A stretch of 64,000 bases of DNA from positions 1 to 64,000 of the forward strand of contig CAJKWK010000002.1 of the NCBI GenBank assembly GCA_905203555.1. The letters run 5' to 3'. Each line of letters begins with the position of its first letter. Position 1 is the stretch's first letter. Made by a program: the position numbers and the translations under genes. Positions 55,881-64,000 of this stretch are shown here, piece by piece. The DNA is from an uncultured Lachnospiraceae bacterium (GTDB lineage Bacteria; Bacillota; Clostridia; Lachnospirales; Lachnospiraceae). A model generated the notes under the pieces. That model did no database searches, was not told the origin of the DNA, and saw only the letters and a program-made list of their open reading frames with translations.

Positions 55881-57899
55881 ATGGCTAGAAGAAGAAAAAG
55901 AAACCGATATGAATTTTTAACAAAAAAATTTCCGAAGAGGATGCAAAAAAAGCTGGTAATGCTGTTTATGGCAATCATACTGGCTTTTGTTGTTTTGGTG
56001 GGAAGGATTACTTATATTAATGCGTCAAAAGGAAGTAAGTATACGAAAATTGTATTGAATCAGCAGGCCTACGACAGCAGGAAGATTCCTTTTAAGCGCG
56101 GGGATATCGTGGATCGGAACGGTACAAAAATGGCAACCAGCGAACGTGTTTATAATGTTATTCTGGATGTGTATGTGATGCTTTCTGACGAGGAAAATGT
56201 GGAGCCGACGATTCAGGTGCTGAAGGATTGCTTTGGGATAGAGGAAGAAAAAGTAAGAGAAGTAATCAAGGAATATCCGGCTAGTCGGTATCAGATTTTG
56301 AAAAAGGAAATCACGTATGCGACAAAAAAGAAATTTGATGAAATAGAAGAGGATACAAAGACGTATCCAAATGTAAAAGGAATCTGGCTGGAAGAGGATT
56401 ACAAGCGTACGTATCCATACAATTCACTGGCAAGTGATGTGGTAGGATTTTCCGTATTCGGAAATGTGGGTGCGGTAGGAATCGAAAGCGCGTATAACGA
56501 TATACTTAATGGTACCGATGGCCGGGAATATGGATATTTCGCGGATGATGCATCATTGGAGCGGACAGTCAAGGCGGCAAAAAATGGAAATACGGTTGTT
56601 TCTACCATTGATGTGACATTACAAAGTATTGTAGAACAATGCATTCTGGAGTTCAATGAAGCTCACAGGGGAGAAACTCGCGAGGATGAACCCGGAAGTA
56701 AAAATACAGCAGTTATCATCATGGATCCGAATACAGGAGAGATTCTTGCGGAAGCATCCTATCCTAACTTTGATTTGAATAATCCGAGAGATTTATCTTC
56801 TGTCTATACAGAGGAAAAATGGAATGCTATGACGGAAGAGGAACAGCTTGATGCAATGAATGGGCTGTGGAGGAATTTTTGTGTCAGTGATGCGTTTGAA
56901 CCGGGATCGACTATGAAACCGTTCACTGTTGCTGCCGGACTGGAGACCGGTGCGCTGAATGGAGAAGAAACGTACTACTGCGGTGGATCAAAACATGTAG
57001 GAGACAGCGATATTGCCTGTCATTTGAGGACAGGTCATGGCACCGTATCGGTACAGGATTCGATTGCATATTCCTGTAATGTTGGATTGATGGATATTGC
57101 GGAGGTTATCGGAATTGAGAATTTTGTCCGGTATCAGCATATTTTTGGGTTTGGAGAGTATACGGGAATTGATCTGCCCGGTGAAGGCGCAACGGAGGCT
57201 CTGCTGTATACAACAGATACGATGCATGAAGTCGAGCTGGCAACCTGTTCTTTCGGACAGGGATTTAATGTAACGATGACGCAGATGGCAGCCGGATTCT
57301 GTTCATTGATTAATGGCGGTTATTATTATGAGCCGCATGCGGTGAAACAGATTAAGGATGAAGACGGAAAAGTAATTGAAACAAAAGATCCGGTGCTTCT
57401 TCGAAAAACAATTTCAGAAGAAACCTCCAAGCAGTTGAAAACATATCTAAAGGCAACGATGGAATATGGTACCGGTAAACCGGCTGCGGTAGAAGGATAT
57501 GATATTGGAGCGAAGACGGGAACGGCGGAAAAACTTCCCCGGGGAAATGGAAATCATGTGCTTTCTTATATCGGATATGCGCCGCAGGAGAATCCGGAAG
57601 TATTGGTTTATGTTGTGATTGATGAGCCGAATGTGCCGGATCAGGCAACCAGCAGGTATGTATTGGAATTGTCTCAAAAAATCATGTCACAGGCATTTCC
57701 GTATTTGAATATTTCGACAATCGATGGCTATGTTCCCTCAGGCACAATGCCGGTACCGCAGAGTACAGAAAATCAGGAGCCGGAAGAGTATGTAGATTTT
57801 AGCGTGAATTATGAAGACTCCTATGAGAATTATGACGGTTCTTATATTGATGACAATTATAATCCGGATCTGGATGATTGGGCGAATAGTACAGAATAA
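55881..57899 (+). CDS. Class B penicillin-binding protein (FtsI/PBP2B/SpoVD type)
   Basis: 672 residues. A basic start (RRRKRNRYEFLTKKFPKRM), a membrane helix at about 27-46, a dimerisation domain with KRGDIVDRNGTKMATS, and the transpeptidase with SxxK in EPGSTMKPFT, SCN in YSCNVGLMDIA and KTGTAEKLP. It lacks PASTA repeats. The C-terminal tail of about 60 residues is acidic, Asp/Asn/Tyr-rich. It cross-links septal peptidoglycan in partnership with FtsW. Ten bases from ftsL. Confidence 0.93.
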   Translation: MARRRKRNRYEFLTKKFPKRMQKKLVMLFMAIILAFVVLVGRITYINASKGSKYTKIVLNQQAYDSRKIPFKRGDIVDRNGTKMATSERVYNVILDVYVMLSDEENVEPTIQVLKDCFGIEEEKVREVIKEYPASRYQILKKEITYATKKKFDEIEEDTKTYPNVKGIWLEEDYKRTYPYNSLASDVVGFSVFGNVGAVGIESAYNDILNGTDGREYGYFADDASLERTVKAAKNGNTVVSTIDVTLQSIVEQCILEFNEAHRGETREDEPGSKNTAVIIMDPNTGEILAEASYPNFDLNNPRDLSSVYTEEKWNAMTEEEQLDAMNGLWRNFCVSDAFEPGSTMKPFTVAAGLETGALNGEETYYCGGSKHVGDSDIACHLRTGHGTVSVQDSIAYSCNVGLMDIAEVIGIENFVRYQHIFGFGEYTGIDLPGEGATEALLYTTDTMHEVELATCSFGQGFNVTMTQMAAGFCSLINGGYYYEPHAVKQIKDEDGKVIETKDPVLLRKTISEETSKQLKTYLKATMEYGTGKPAAVEGYDIGAKTGTAEKLPRGNGNHVLSYIGYAPQENPEVLVYVVIDEPNVPDQATSRYVLELSQKIMSQAFPYLNISTIDGYVPSGTMPVPQSTENQEPEEYVDFSVNYEDSYENYDGSYIDDNYNPDLDDWANSTE

Positions 57900-57915
57900 T
57901 GAGAAAAAGAATCAT

Positions 57916-57966
57916 AACCTTACAGAAGATATAATATGTTATAAAAATATCTTTTGTAAGGTTTTT
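57916..57966 (+). terminator. Strong hairpin between the two PBP genes, also covering the next ribosome site
   Basis: AACCTTACA-G-AAGATAT (57916-57932) pairs with ATATCTT-T-TGTAAGGTT (57947-57963), 17 pairs including one G-U, followed by a T run. The only ribosome-site-like sequence for the gene at 57969 (TAAGG) lies in the 3' arm. A TATAAT at 57930-57935 could be part of an inner promoter. Confidence 0.75.
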
Positions 57967-57968
57967 CT

Positions 57969-59714
57969 ATGAAGAATAAGACATATAATAAGAAAAAGAT
58001 GCTGGTCGTATTCAGTGCGGCAGTTATTATTATTTTTGCACTTTTGGGGCGTCTTGTCTATTTAATGGTGTTTGATGCGGAGTATTATCAAAAACGTGCA
58101 GAGGCGCTGCATGAACGGGAACGGGAAATCAAAGCGGCCCGGGGAGAGATTGTGGATAGAAACGGAGTTGTGTTGGCTACAAATAAAACAGTCTGCACGA
58201 TTTCAGTGATTCACAGTCAGATTGAAGATCCGGAAAAGGTGATTCGGGTTTTGGCGGAGGAATTGGAACTGCCGGAGGAAACAGTGCGGAAACGTGTGGA
58301 AAAAGTGTCTTCAATGGAGAAAGTGAAGACGAATGTGGAAAAGGAAATCGGAGATAAAATCCGAAACTATAACCTTGCAGGAGTAAAGGTGGATGAGGAT
58401 TTTAAACGCTATTATCCCTATGGAGAACTGGCATCAAAGGTTTTGGGATTTACAGGCGGAGATAATCAGGGAATCATTGGCCTGGAGGTGAAATACGAGG
58501 ATGTTCTAAAGGGAACCAACGGAACAATTCTGACGGTTACTGATGCCAGAGGAATCGAGCTGGAAGGGATTGCAGAAAATCGGGTCGAACCGGTTGCAGG
58601 AAATACTTTGAAGGTAAGCCTTGATTATAATATTCAATCTTTTTGTGAACAGGCGGCGGAAAAAGTGATGGAAGAAAAACAGGCAGAAGCGGTTTCGGTA
58701 TTACTGATGAATCCGCAAAATGGGGAAATCCTGGCGATGGTCAACGTACCGGAATTTGATTTGAATGATCCCTTTGAACTTCCGGCGGAAGAGGGCGGAC
58801 AAGAGTCGGTTTCGGATGAAAAAAAACAGGAACTGCTGAACCAGATGTGGAGAAATCGCTGCATCAATGACACTTATGAACCGGGATCGACTTTTAAGAT
58901 CATTACTTCTGCGGCTTGTTTGGAAGAAGGTGTGGTTCATCTGGAAGATACGTTTTCCTGTCCGGGGTATCGGATTGTTGAAGATAGGAAGATCCGGTGT
59001 CATAAAGTGGGTGGACATGGAAGTGAGACTTTTGTGCAGGGAATCCAGAATTCCTGTAATCCGGTGTTTATGGACATCGGACTGCGTCTGGGGGCGGAAC
59101 GATTTTATGATTATTTTTCACAATTTGGGCTGCTCAATCTGACCAATGTAGATTTGCCGGGGGAGGCCGGAACGATCATGCATCGAAAAGAAGACATTGG
59201 CCTGGTGGAACTGGCTACGATGACCTTTGGACAGTCGTTCCAGATCACACCGATCCAGATGCTTACAACAGTCAGTTCCATTATCAACGGAGGCCGGCGT
59301 GTTACGCCTCATCTTGGCGTGGAGATGTTAGATAAAAAAGGAAATACGCTGGAAACATATTCGTATAAAGAGGAGAAAGGTGTGGTGTCCGAAGAAACTT
59401 CAGAGACTATGCGGATGCTTTTGGAAAGTGTTGTTTCGGAGGGGTCTGGAAAAAATGCGTATATTGAGGGGTATCGGATTGGCGGAAAAACAGCGACCTC
59501 ACAGACACTTCCGCGAAGCGCCAACCGGTATATTGCTTCGTTTATCGGATTTGCACCTGCAGATCAGCCACAGGTGATCGGAATGGTGATTATACATGAT
59601 CCGCAAGGGGTCTACTATGGAGGAACGATTGCAGCGCCGGTTTTAAAAGATATTTATGATAACGTGCTTCCGTATCTTGGGATTGAAAAAGAGGAAACGA
59701 TGCGGTATACTTAA
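57969..59714 (+). CDS. Class B penicillin-binding protein (SpoVD/FtsI type), second copy
   Basis: 581 residues. A membrane helix at about 10-32 precedes KAARGEIVDRNGVVLATNKT and the transpeptidase: EPGSTFKIIT (SxxK), QNSCNPVFMDIG (SxN) and GGKTATSQTLPR, where the usual KTG is KTA. No PASTA domains and no acidic tail. Two class B PBPs side by side suggest one vegetative septal and one for sporulation or another condition; which is which cannot be told from sequence. Its start is controlled by the hairpin just before it. Confidence 0.92.
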   Translation: MKNKTYNKKKMLVVFSAAVIIIFALLGRLVYLMVFDAEYYQKRAEALHEREREIKAARGEIVDRNGVVLATNKTVCTISVIHSQIEDPEKVIRVLAEELELPEETVRKRVEKVSSMEKVKTNVEKEIGDKIRNYNLAGVKVDEDFKRYYPYGELASKVLGFTGGDNQGIIGLEVKYEDVLKGTNGTILTVTDARGIELEGIAENRVEPVAGNTLKVSLDYNIQSFCEQAAEKVMEEKQAEAVSVLLMNPQNGEILAMVNVPEFDLNDPFELPAEEGGQESVSDEKKQELLNQMWRNRCINDTYEPGSTFKIITSAACLEEGVVHLEDTFSCPGYRIVEDRKIRCHKVGGHGSETFVQGIQNSCNPVFMDIGLRLGAERFYDYFSQFGLLNLTNVDLPGEAGTIMHRKEDIGLVELATMTFGQSFQITPIQMLTTVSSIINGGRRVTPHLGVEMLDKKGNTLETYSYKEEKGVVSEETSETMRMLLESVVSEGSGKNAYIEGYRIGGKTATSQTLPRSANRYIASFIGFAPADQPQVIGMVIIHDPQGVYYGGTIAAPVLKDIYDNVLPYLGIEKEETMRYT

Positions 59715-59745
59715 TAAGTTAACAAAAGAATGAAGAGGTGGATCT

Positions 59746-60702
59746 ATGGCAAATCATGTAGTTATTCCGGTTTTGATATCATTTGTATTGAGTGTAATTA
59801 TGGGACCTGTTGTTATCCCGTTTTTGAGAAAGTTAAAGATGGGGCAGACAGAGAGAGAAGAAGGAGTAAAATCTCATCTGAAAAAGGCAGGGACGCCGAC
59901 GATGGGCGGTGTTATGATTTTAGGAAGTGTTATTATAACATCTTTGTTTTATGTAAAAGACTATCCTAAGATTATTCCGGTTTTGTTTTTAACAGTTGGA
60001 TTTGGTCTGATTGGATTTTTAGATGATTATCTGAAAGTTGTAATGAAACGTTCCGATGGTCTCTTCCCGATGCAGAAAATGGCGCTGCAGATTGTAGTTA
60101 CAGCTGTTTTCGCATTTTATGTTGTAAAAGTGGCGAAAGTACCGCTTACGATGCTGATTCCGTTTTCCGATGGAAAATACTGGGACATTGGAATCTTTGC
60201 AATTCCGGTTCTTTTTGTTGCGGTATTGGGAACGGTCAACGGAACGAATTTTACCGACGGTCTGGATGGTCTGGCATCCAGCGTTACTGTTTTGGTGGCA
60301 ACGTTCTTTACTGTAGTGGCAGTAGGAACAAAGAGTGGAATTGAACCGATTACGTGTGCGGTTGTCGGAGCTTTGATGGGATTTTTATTGTTCAATGTAT
60401 ATCCGGCAAGTGTATTTATGGGTGATACGGGCTCGCTTGCGCTGGGCGGATTTGTAGCGGGTACCGCATATATGATGCAGATGCCATTGTTTATTATTAT
60501 TGTAGGAATGATTTATCTTGTTGAAGTTGTGTCTGTCATCATTCAGGTTACTTATTTTAAAAAGACCGGAGGAAAGCGGTTCTTTAAAATGGCGCCGATT
60601 CATCATCATTTTGAATTATGCGGATGGTCAGAAACAAGAGTTGTTGCGGTATTTTCTATTATCACAGCGATTTTATGTCTGATCGCATTGATGGGGGTAT
60701 AA
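59746..60702 (+). CDS. mraY: Phospho-N-acetylmuramoyl-pentapeptide-transferase MraY
   Basis: 318 residues with about ten membrane segments. KSHLKKAGTPTMGGVMIL, GFLDDYLKV (DDxxK), NFTDGLDGLASS and MGDTGSLALGGF, then APIHHHFELCGW: all MraY active-site loops. It makes lipid I from UDP-MurNAc-pentapeptide and undecaprenyl phosphate. AAGAGGTGG before the ATG. Confidence 0.97.
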   Translation: MANHVVIPVLISFVLSVIMGPVVIPFLRKLKMGQTEREEGVKSHLKKAGTPTMGGVMILGSVIITSLFYVKDYPKIIPVLFLTVGFGLIGFLDDYLKVVMKRSDGLFPMQKMALQIVVTAVFAFYVVKVAKVPLTMLIPFSDGKYWDIGIFAIPVLFVAVLGTVNGTNFTDGLDGLASSVTVLVATFFTVVAVGTKSGIEPITCAVVGALMGFLLFNVYPASVFMGDTGSLALGGFVAGTAYMMQMPLFIIIVGMIYLVEVVSVIIQVTYFKKTGGKRFFKMAPIHHHFELCGWSETRVVAVFSIITAILCLIALMGV

Positions 60703-60706
60703 TACG

Positions 60707-62086
60707 ATGGATATAAAAGGAAAACAGGTGCTGGTTTTCGGTTCGGGAATCAGCGGTGTGGCAGCAAGCCGTCTTTTAATGAAGGAAGAGGCAGATGTCG
60801 TTTTATATGATGGCAATCAGAATCTGGATGCTGAGAAGATCAGCGCGGATATCCGGAGTGAAATACAGGAGGATGCAGGTGATTGCGGCAGTGTACAGGT
60901 GATTCTTGGAGAACTTCCTGAAACTGTTATGGACAGGTTATCTCTGGTTGTAATGAGTCCCGGTGTTCCGACAGACTTGCCGGTTGTGGAAAAGATGCGG
61001 ACGAAGCAGATCCCGATCTGGGGAGAGATTGAACTGGCGTATGTATATGGAAAAGGGGATGTACTTGCTATTACAGGTACCAATGGGAAGACAACGACCA
61101 CTGCGCTTCTCGGCGAGATCATAAAGGCATACCGGGAACATACCTATGTGGTTGGCAATATCGGAAATCCTTATACAAGCGTTGCTTTGACAATGCCGGA
61201 AGATTCGGTGACAGTAGCCGAAATGAGCAGTTTTCAGCTGGAGACAGTACACACATTTGCACCAAAGGTCAGTGCAATTTTAAATATTACACCGGATCAT
61301 TTGAATCGCCATCATACAATGGAGGCATACATTGATGCGAAAAAAAATATTGCAAAGAACCAGACAGCAGAAGATACGTGTGTGTTGAATTATGAAGATG
61401 AAGTAACGCGCCGATTTGGAGAAAATATCGCTGCACAGGTTCTATATTTCAGCAGCCAGCGTAAACTGGAAAGAGGGATTTATCTGGAAGATGGCAATCT
61501 CATTTATCATGTGGATGAAGAGCCGGTTGTTGTATGCAATGTAAAAGAATTAAAGCTATTGGGGCTGCATAATTATGAAAATGTAATGGCGGCAGTTGCG
61601 ATGGCGGCAGCATACGGAGTGCCGATGGACAGCATCCGAAAAACAATCTGTGAATTCCAAGGTGTGGAACATCGAATTGAATTCGTAGCAGAGAAGAATG
61701 GGGTTGCATATTACAATGATTCCAAAGGTACCAATCCGGATGCGGCAATCAAAGGAATCCAGGCGATGAACCGTCCTACCTTATTGATTGGCGGAGGATA
61801 TGATAAGGATTCTTCTTACGGGGAATGGATTGATGCTTTTGACGGCAAGGTGAAGAAACTGGTTCTGATCGGTGCCACAAGAGAAAAAATTGCGGCAGAA
61901 GCCAAAGAACATGGATTTGATGCCTGTGTATTTGCAGATACATTTGAAGAGGCAGTTCAGATTTGTGTTGAAAACGCAAAACCGGGAGATGCAGTTCTGC
62001 TTTCGCCGGCATGCGCAAGTTGGGGAATGTTTAAAAATTATGAAGAACGCGGAGATAAATTCAAAGAACTTGTAAATCAATTGTAA
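60707..62086 (+). CDS. murD: UDP-N-acetylmuramoyl-L-alanine--D-glutamate ligase MurD
   Basis: 459 residues. N-terminal QVLVFGSGISGVAASRLL (UMA binding), ATP loop ITGTNGKTTTTALLG, ILNITPDHLNRHHTMEAYIDAK, GVEHRIEF and NDSKGTNPDA are typical. It adds D-Glu to UDP-MurNAc-L-Ala in the cytoplasm. Four bases after mraY. Confidence 0.97.
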   Translation: MDIKGKQVLVFGSGISGVAASRLLMKEEADVVLYDGNQNLDAEKISADIRSEIQEDAGDCGSVQVILGELPETVMDRLSLVVMSPGVPTDLPVVEKMRTKQIPIWGEIELAYVYGKGDVLAITGTNGKTTTTALLGEIIKAYREHTYVVGNIGNPYTSVALTMPEDSVTVAEMSSFQLETVHTFAPKVSAILNITPDHLNRHHTMEAYIDAKKNIAKNQTAEDTCVLNYEDEVTRRFGENIAAQVLYFSSQRKLERGIYLEDGNLIYHVDEEPVVVCNVKELKLLGLHNYENVMAAVAMAAAYGVPMDSIRKTICEFQGVEHRIEFVAEKNGVAYYNDSKGTNPDAAIKGIQAMNRPTLLIGGGYDKDSSYGEWIDAFDGKVKKLVLIGATREKIAAEAKEHGFDACVFADTFEEAVQICVENAKPGDAVLLSPACASWGMFKNYEERGDKFKELVNQL

Positions 62087-62100
62087 GGAGTGTATTTGAA

Positions 62101-63186
62101 TTGGAGCGTCCGGCAAGAAAATTACATTATGATTATACAATGTTGATCGTTGTACTGCTGCTTGTAGTGATTGGTCTGGTTTTGCTGTACAGTACAAGTG
62201 CGTATAATGGTCAGATAAAGTTCCGGGACCCTTATTATTATCTGAAAAAGCAAGGGTTTGCAACAGCGCTTGGAATTTGTGGGATGCTGCTGGTGGCAGG
62301 CATTGATTATCATAAGTGGGTGCCGTTTGCCAATCTGGGATATCTGGCAGCGCTTTTGTTGTCGGTAGCAGTTATGGTTGTAGGAGATGAATACAATGGG
62401 TCCAAAAGATGGCTGTCTTTGGGCCCTGTTTCTTTTCAGCCTTCAGAGTTTGCAAAAGTAGCGGTTATACTGTTTCTGGCTTGCTTAATTACGAAAAATG
62501 CAAAAAAAATGGGAAAATTTTCTACGATGGTGAAAGTGATGATACCGGTATTTCCAATTGTAGGATTAGTGGGAGCCAGTAATCTGAGCACTGCGATCAT
62601 CATATTGGGAATTGCTGCGGTTCTGATTTTTGTTTCCAGTCCGAAATATGCGCAGTTTATCTGGATGGGAATTGCCGCAGTAGGATTTTTAGCGATTTTT
62701 CTTGCTCTGGAGAGTTATCGTCTGGAGCGGCTTGCTATCTGGCGGCATCCGGAGAACTATGAAAAGGGATATCAAACGCTGCAGGGGTTGTATGCCATTG
62801 GTTCCGGAGGCCTGTTTGGAAGAGGCTTGGGAGAAAGTGTGCAGAAACTGGGATTTCTTCCGGAAGCGCAGAATGATATGATTTTTTCGATTATCTGTGA
62901 AGAACTTGGACTTGTGGGAGCCGGGATTATTGTATTGCTATTTCTTGTTTTGATCTGGCGTTTTTTTGTGATTGCAACGCAGGCAAAGGATTTGCTGGGA
63001 GCCTTGATCGCTTCGGGGGCAATGGCACATATGATGATCCAGGTAATCTTAAATATAGCAGTAGTGACAAATTCGATTCCGAATACAGGAATTACGCTGC
63101 CCTTTATCAGTTATGGAGGAACTTCTGTTTTGTTTCTTCTATTAGAAATGGGGCTTGTGTTAAGTGTATCAAATCTGGTAAAATGA
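62101..63186 (+). CDS. ftsW: Cell division SEDS protein FtsW
   Basis: 361 residues, TTG start with AAGGAG about 11 bases ahead. Ten membrane segments; LLYSTSAYNGQIKF, GSKRWLSLGPVSFQPSEFAKVAVIL, YQTLQGLYAIGSGGLFGRGLGES and FISYGGTSVLFLL are SEDS motifs. Placed between murD and divIB, it is the divisome glycan polymerase, working with a class B PBP encoded upstream. Confidence 0.93.
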   Translation: MERPARKLHYDYTMLIVVLLLVVIGLVLLYSTSAYNGQIKFRDPYYYLKKQGFATALGICGMLLVAGIDYHKWVPFANLGYLAALLLSVAVMVVGDEYNGSKRWLSLGPVSFQPSEFAKVAVILFLACLITKNAKKMGKFSTMVKVMIPVFPIVGLVGASNLSTAIIILGIAAVLIFVSSPKYAQFIWMGIAAVGFLAIFLALESYRLERLAIWRHPENYEKGYQTLQGLYAIGSGGLFGRGLGESVQKLGFLPEAQNDMIFSIICEELGLVGAGIIVLLFLVLIWRFFVIATQAKDLLGALIASGAMAHMMIQVILNIAVVTNSIPNTGITLPFISYGGTSVLFLLLEMGLVLSVSNLVK

Positions 63187-63209
63187 GCTAAGTGGAGGAG
63201 GATGTATAG

Positions 63210-63983
63210 ATGGCACGAAAGAGGAAAAGAAGAAAACGTAGAATCCGCTGGAAAGCTATTTTGGGACTGCTGGGAGCGGTTACGCTTCTTGTACTCATAG
63301 GATATTTGGTGATTATTTTATTTGAAACAAAGAAGATCAACGTGACAGGCACGCAGTATTTTTCGGAACAGGCAGTAAAAGAATGGGTACAGTCGGATCG
63401 GTATTCTTCCAATACATTATATGTAATGTGGAAATATAACAAAAAGGACACAGAGCAGCTGCCGTCGATTGAACGGACAAAGGTCAAGCTGGATTCCCCA
63501 TGGGAAGTAACTGTGCAGGTAACGGAAAAAACTTTTAGCGGCAAAATGGATTATGAAGGCAGTTTTTTGTATTTTGACGAGAGTGGAATCGCATCGCTGC
63601 AGAGTACAGAGGTGATTGAAGGTGTTCCGTATATCGAGGGAATGGAACTGACGTCTGATAAGATTCAATTAGGAAAAGTGCTTCCTGCCGCGGATCAGGA
63701 TGTGTTTGATAAGATTTGTTCGGTGAATGCATTGATGCAGCAATATAAGCTCGTTCCAGAGAAGATCAATTGTGAGAATGGAAGTCTGACACTTCATTTT
63801 GCAGGGGTACGTGTACAGATCGGAATGGGAGAATATGCGGAAAAGATGGCGCAGGCGGTTCCGGTTTTGAAAAAGCTGGAGGAATTGTATCCGGGAAAGA
63901 CAGGGGTGCTGCATCTGGAGAATTCTGTTTCGTCAGATTCTTCGATTCGGTTTGTGCCGGATGCAGAGGAACCGGCAGAATAA
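63210..63983 (+). CDS. divIB: Cell division protein FtsQ/DivIB
   Basis: 257 residues. A basic start (RKRKRRKRRIRWK), one membrane helix at about 17-37, then a POTRA domain (INVTGTQYFSEQAVKEWVQS) and the FtsQ beta part (IERTKVKLDSPWEVTVQVTEK, GSFLYFDESGIAS). It links early and late divisome parts. Starts 23 bases after ftsW; murG, which often stands here, is absent. The window ends 17 bases after its stop. Confidence 0.9.
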   Translation: MARKRKRRKRRIRWKAILGLLGAVTLLVLIGYLVIILFETKKINVTGTQYFSEQAVKEWVQSDRYSSNTLYVMWKYNKKDTEQLPSIERTKVKLDSPWEVTVQVTEKTFSGKMDYEGSFLYFDESGIASLQSTEVIEGVPYIEGMELTSDKIQLGKVLPAADQDVFDKICSVNALMQQYKLVPEKINCENGSLTLHFAGVRVQIGMGEYAEKMAQAVPVLKKLEELYPGKTGVLHLENSVSSDSSIRFVPDAEEPAE

Positions 63984-64000
63984 TAGAGGATGAAGGCAGG

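Overview
The window looks like a chromosomal segment of a spore-forming gut Firmicute, most likely a Lachnospiraceae (Clostridia) member. The signs are a cotJABC spore-coat operon, a mraZ-rsmH-ftsL-pbp-mraY-murD-ftsW-divIB division cluster of clostridial type, strong AGGAGG ribosome binding sites and low-to-moderate GC. The family assignment is an inference from gene content; no database search was possible.

Layout. (1) 1-7978: end of a surface-glycan locus on the + strand. It holds an amino-acid adenylation protein that seems frameshifted at the window edge, a fold-III PLP decarboxylase, a carrier protein, three glycosyltransferases, a GT14-like transferase and a Wzx-type flippase. (2) 8060-16672: cell-envelope genes. 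These are a secreted glucosaminidase with about 15 six-residue PEVPET repeats and a sorting-like signal (- strand), a LytR-CpsA-Psr protein, a membrane-anchored cohesin-domain protein with a very acidic tail, glmS, and an HtrA protease. (3) 16774-17553 and 47692-48117: cotJA, cotJB and a cotJC gene cut in two. (4) 17525-47691: a 30.2-kb siphovirus-type prophage inside cotJC. It runs from a large serine recombinase, through a lysogeny module (repressor, ImmA-type protease, voltage-sensor channel), cro, ssDNA annealing and replication genes, a late regulator, HNH/terminase, head and tail genes, to holin and amidase. (5) 48209-63983: tRNA-Pro(GGG), a YczE-type membrane protein, asnB, a FtsW/RodA protein, degV and the division/cell-wall cluster.

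Most interesting points. The prophage splits cotJC exactly within its metal-binding ExxH motif. Joining the two halves through the shared AAGAA core restores an open 206-codon CotJC, so excision would act as a developmental switch. The joined phage ends give an attP with perfect 11-bp inverted arms centred on a GA dinucleotide, and a sigma-E-like promoter lies just upstream of the recombinase. Near the tail end, a baseplate/fibre gene (44423-45523) lies tail to tail with a silent alternative C-terminal cassette. A 14-bp inverted repeat brackets both, and inversion would swap the C-terminus exactly in frame. The prophage also has a DNA methyltransferase whose catalytic NPPY motif is broken by one missing base in a C tract, next to a half-size specificity subunit, and a channel with eight regularly spaced S4 charges in the repressor operon.

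How the genes work together. The left genes would make, decorate and export a surface polysaccharide, and the LCP protein could attach such polymers to the wall. GlmS feeds both polysaccharide and peptidoglycan synthesis. The right-hand cluster makes lipid precursors and the septal synthesis machine. The prophage is maintained by its repressor operon, has its late genes in one long + strand block, and is tied to the host spore programme by its insertion site.
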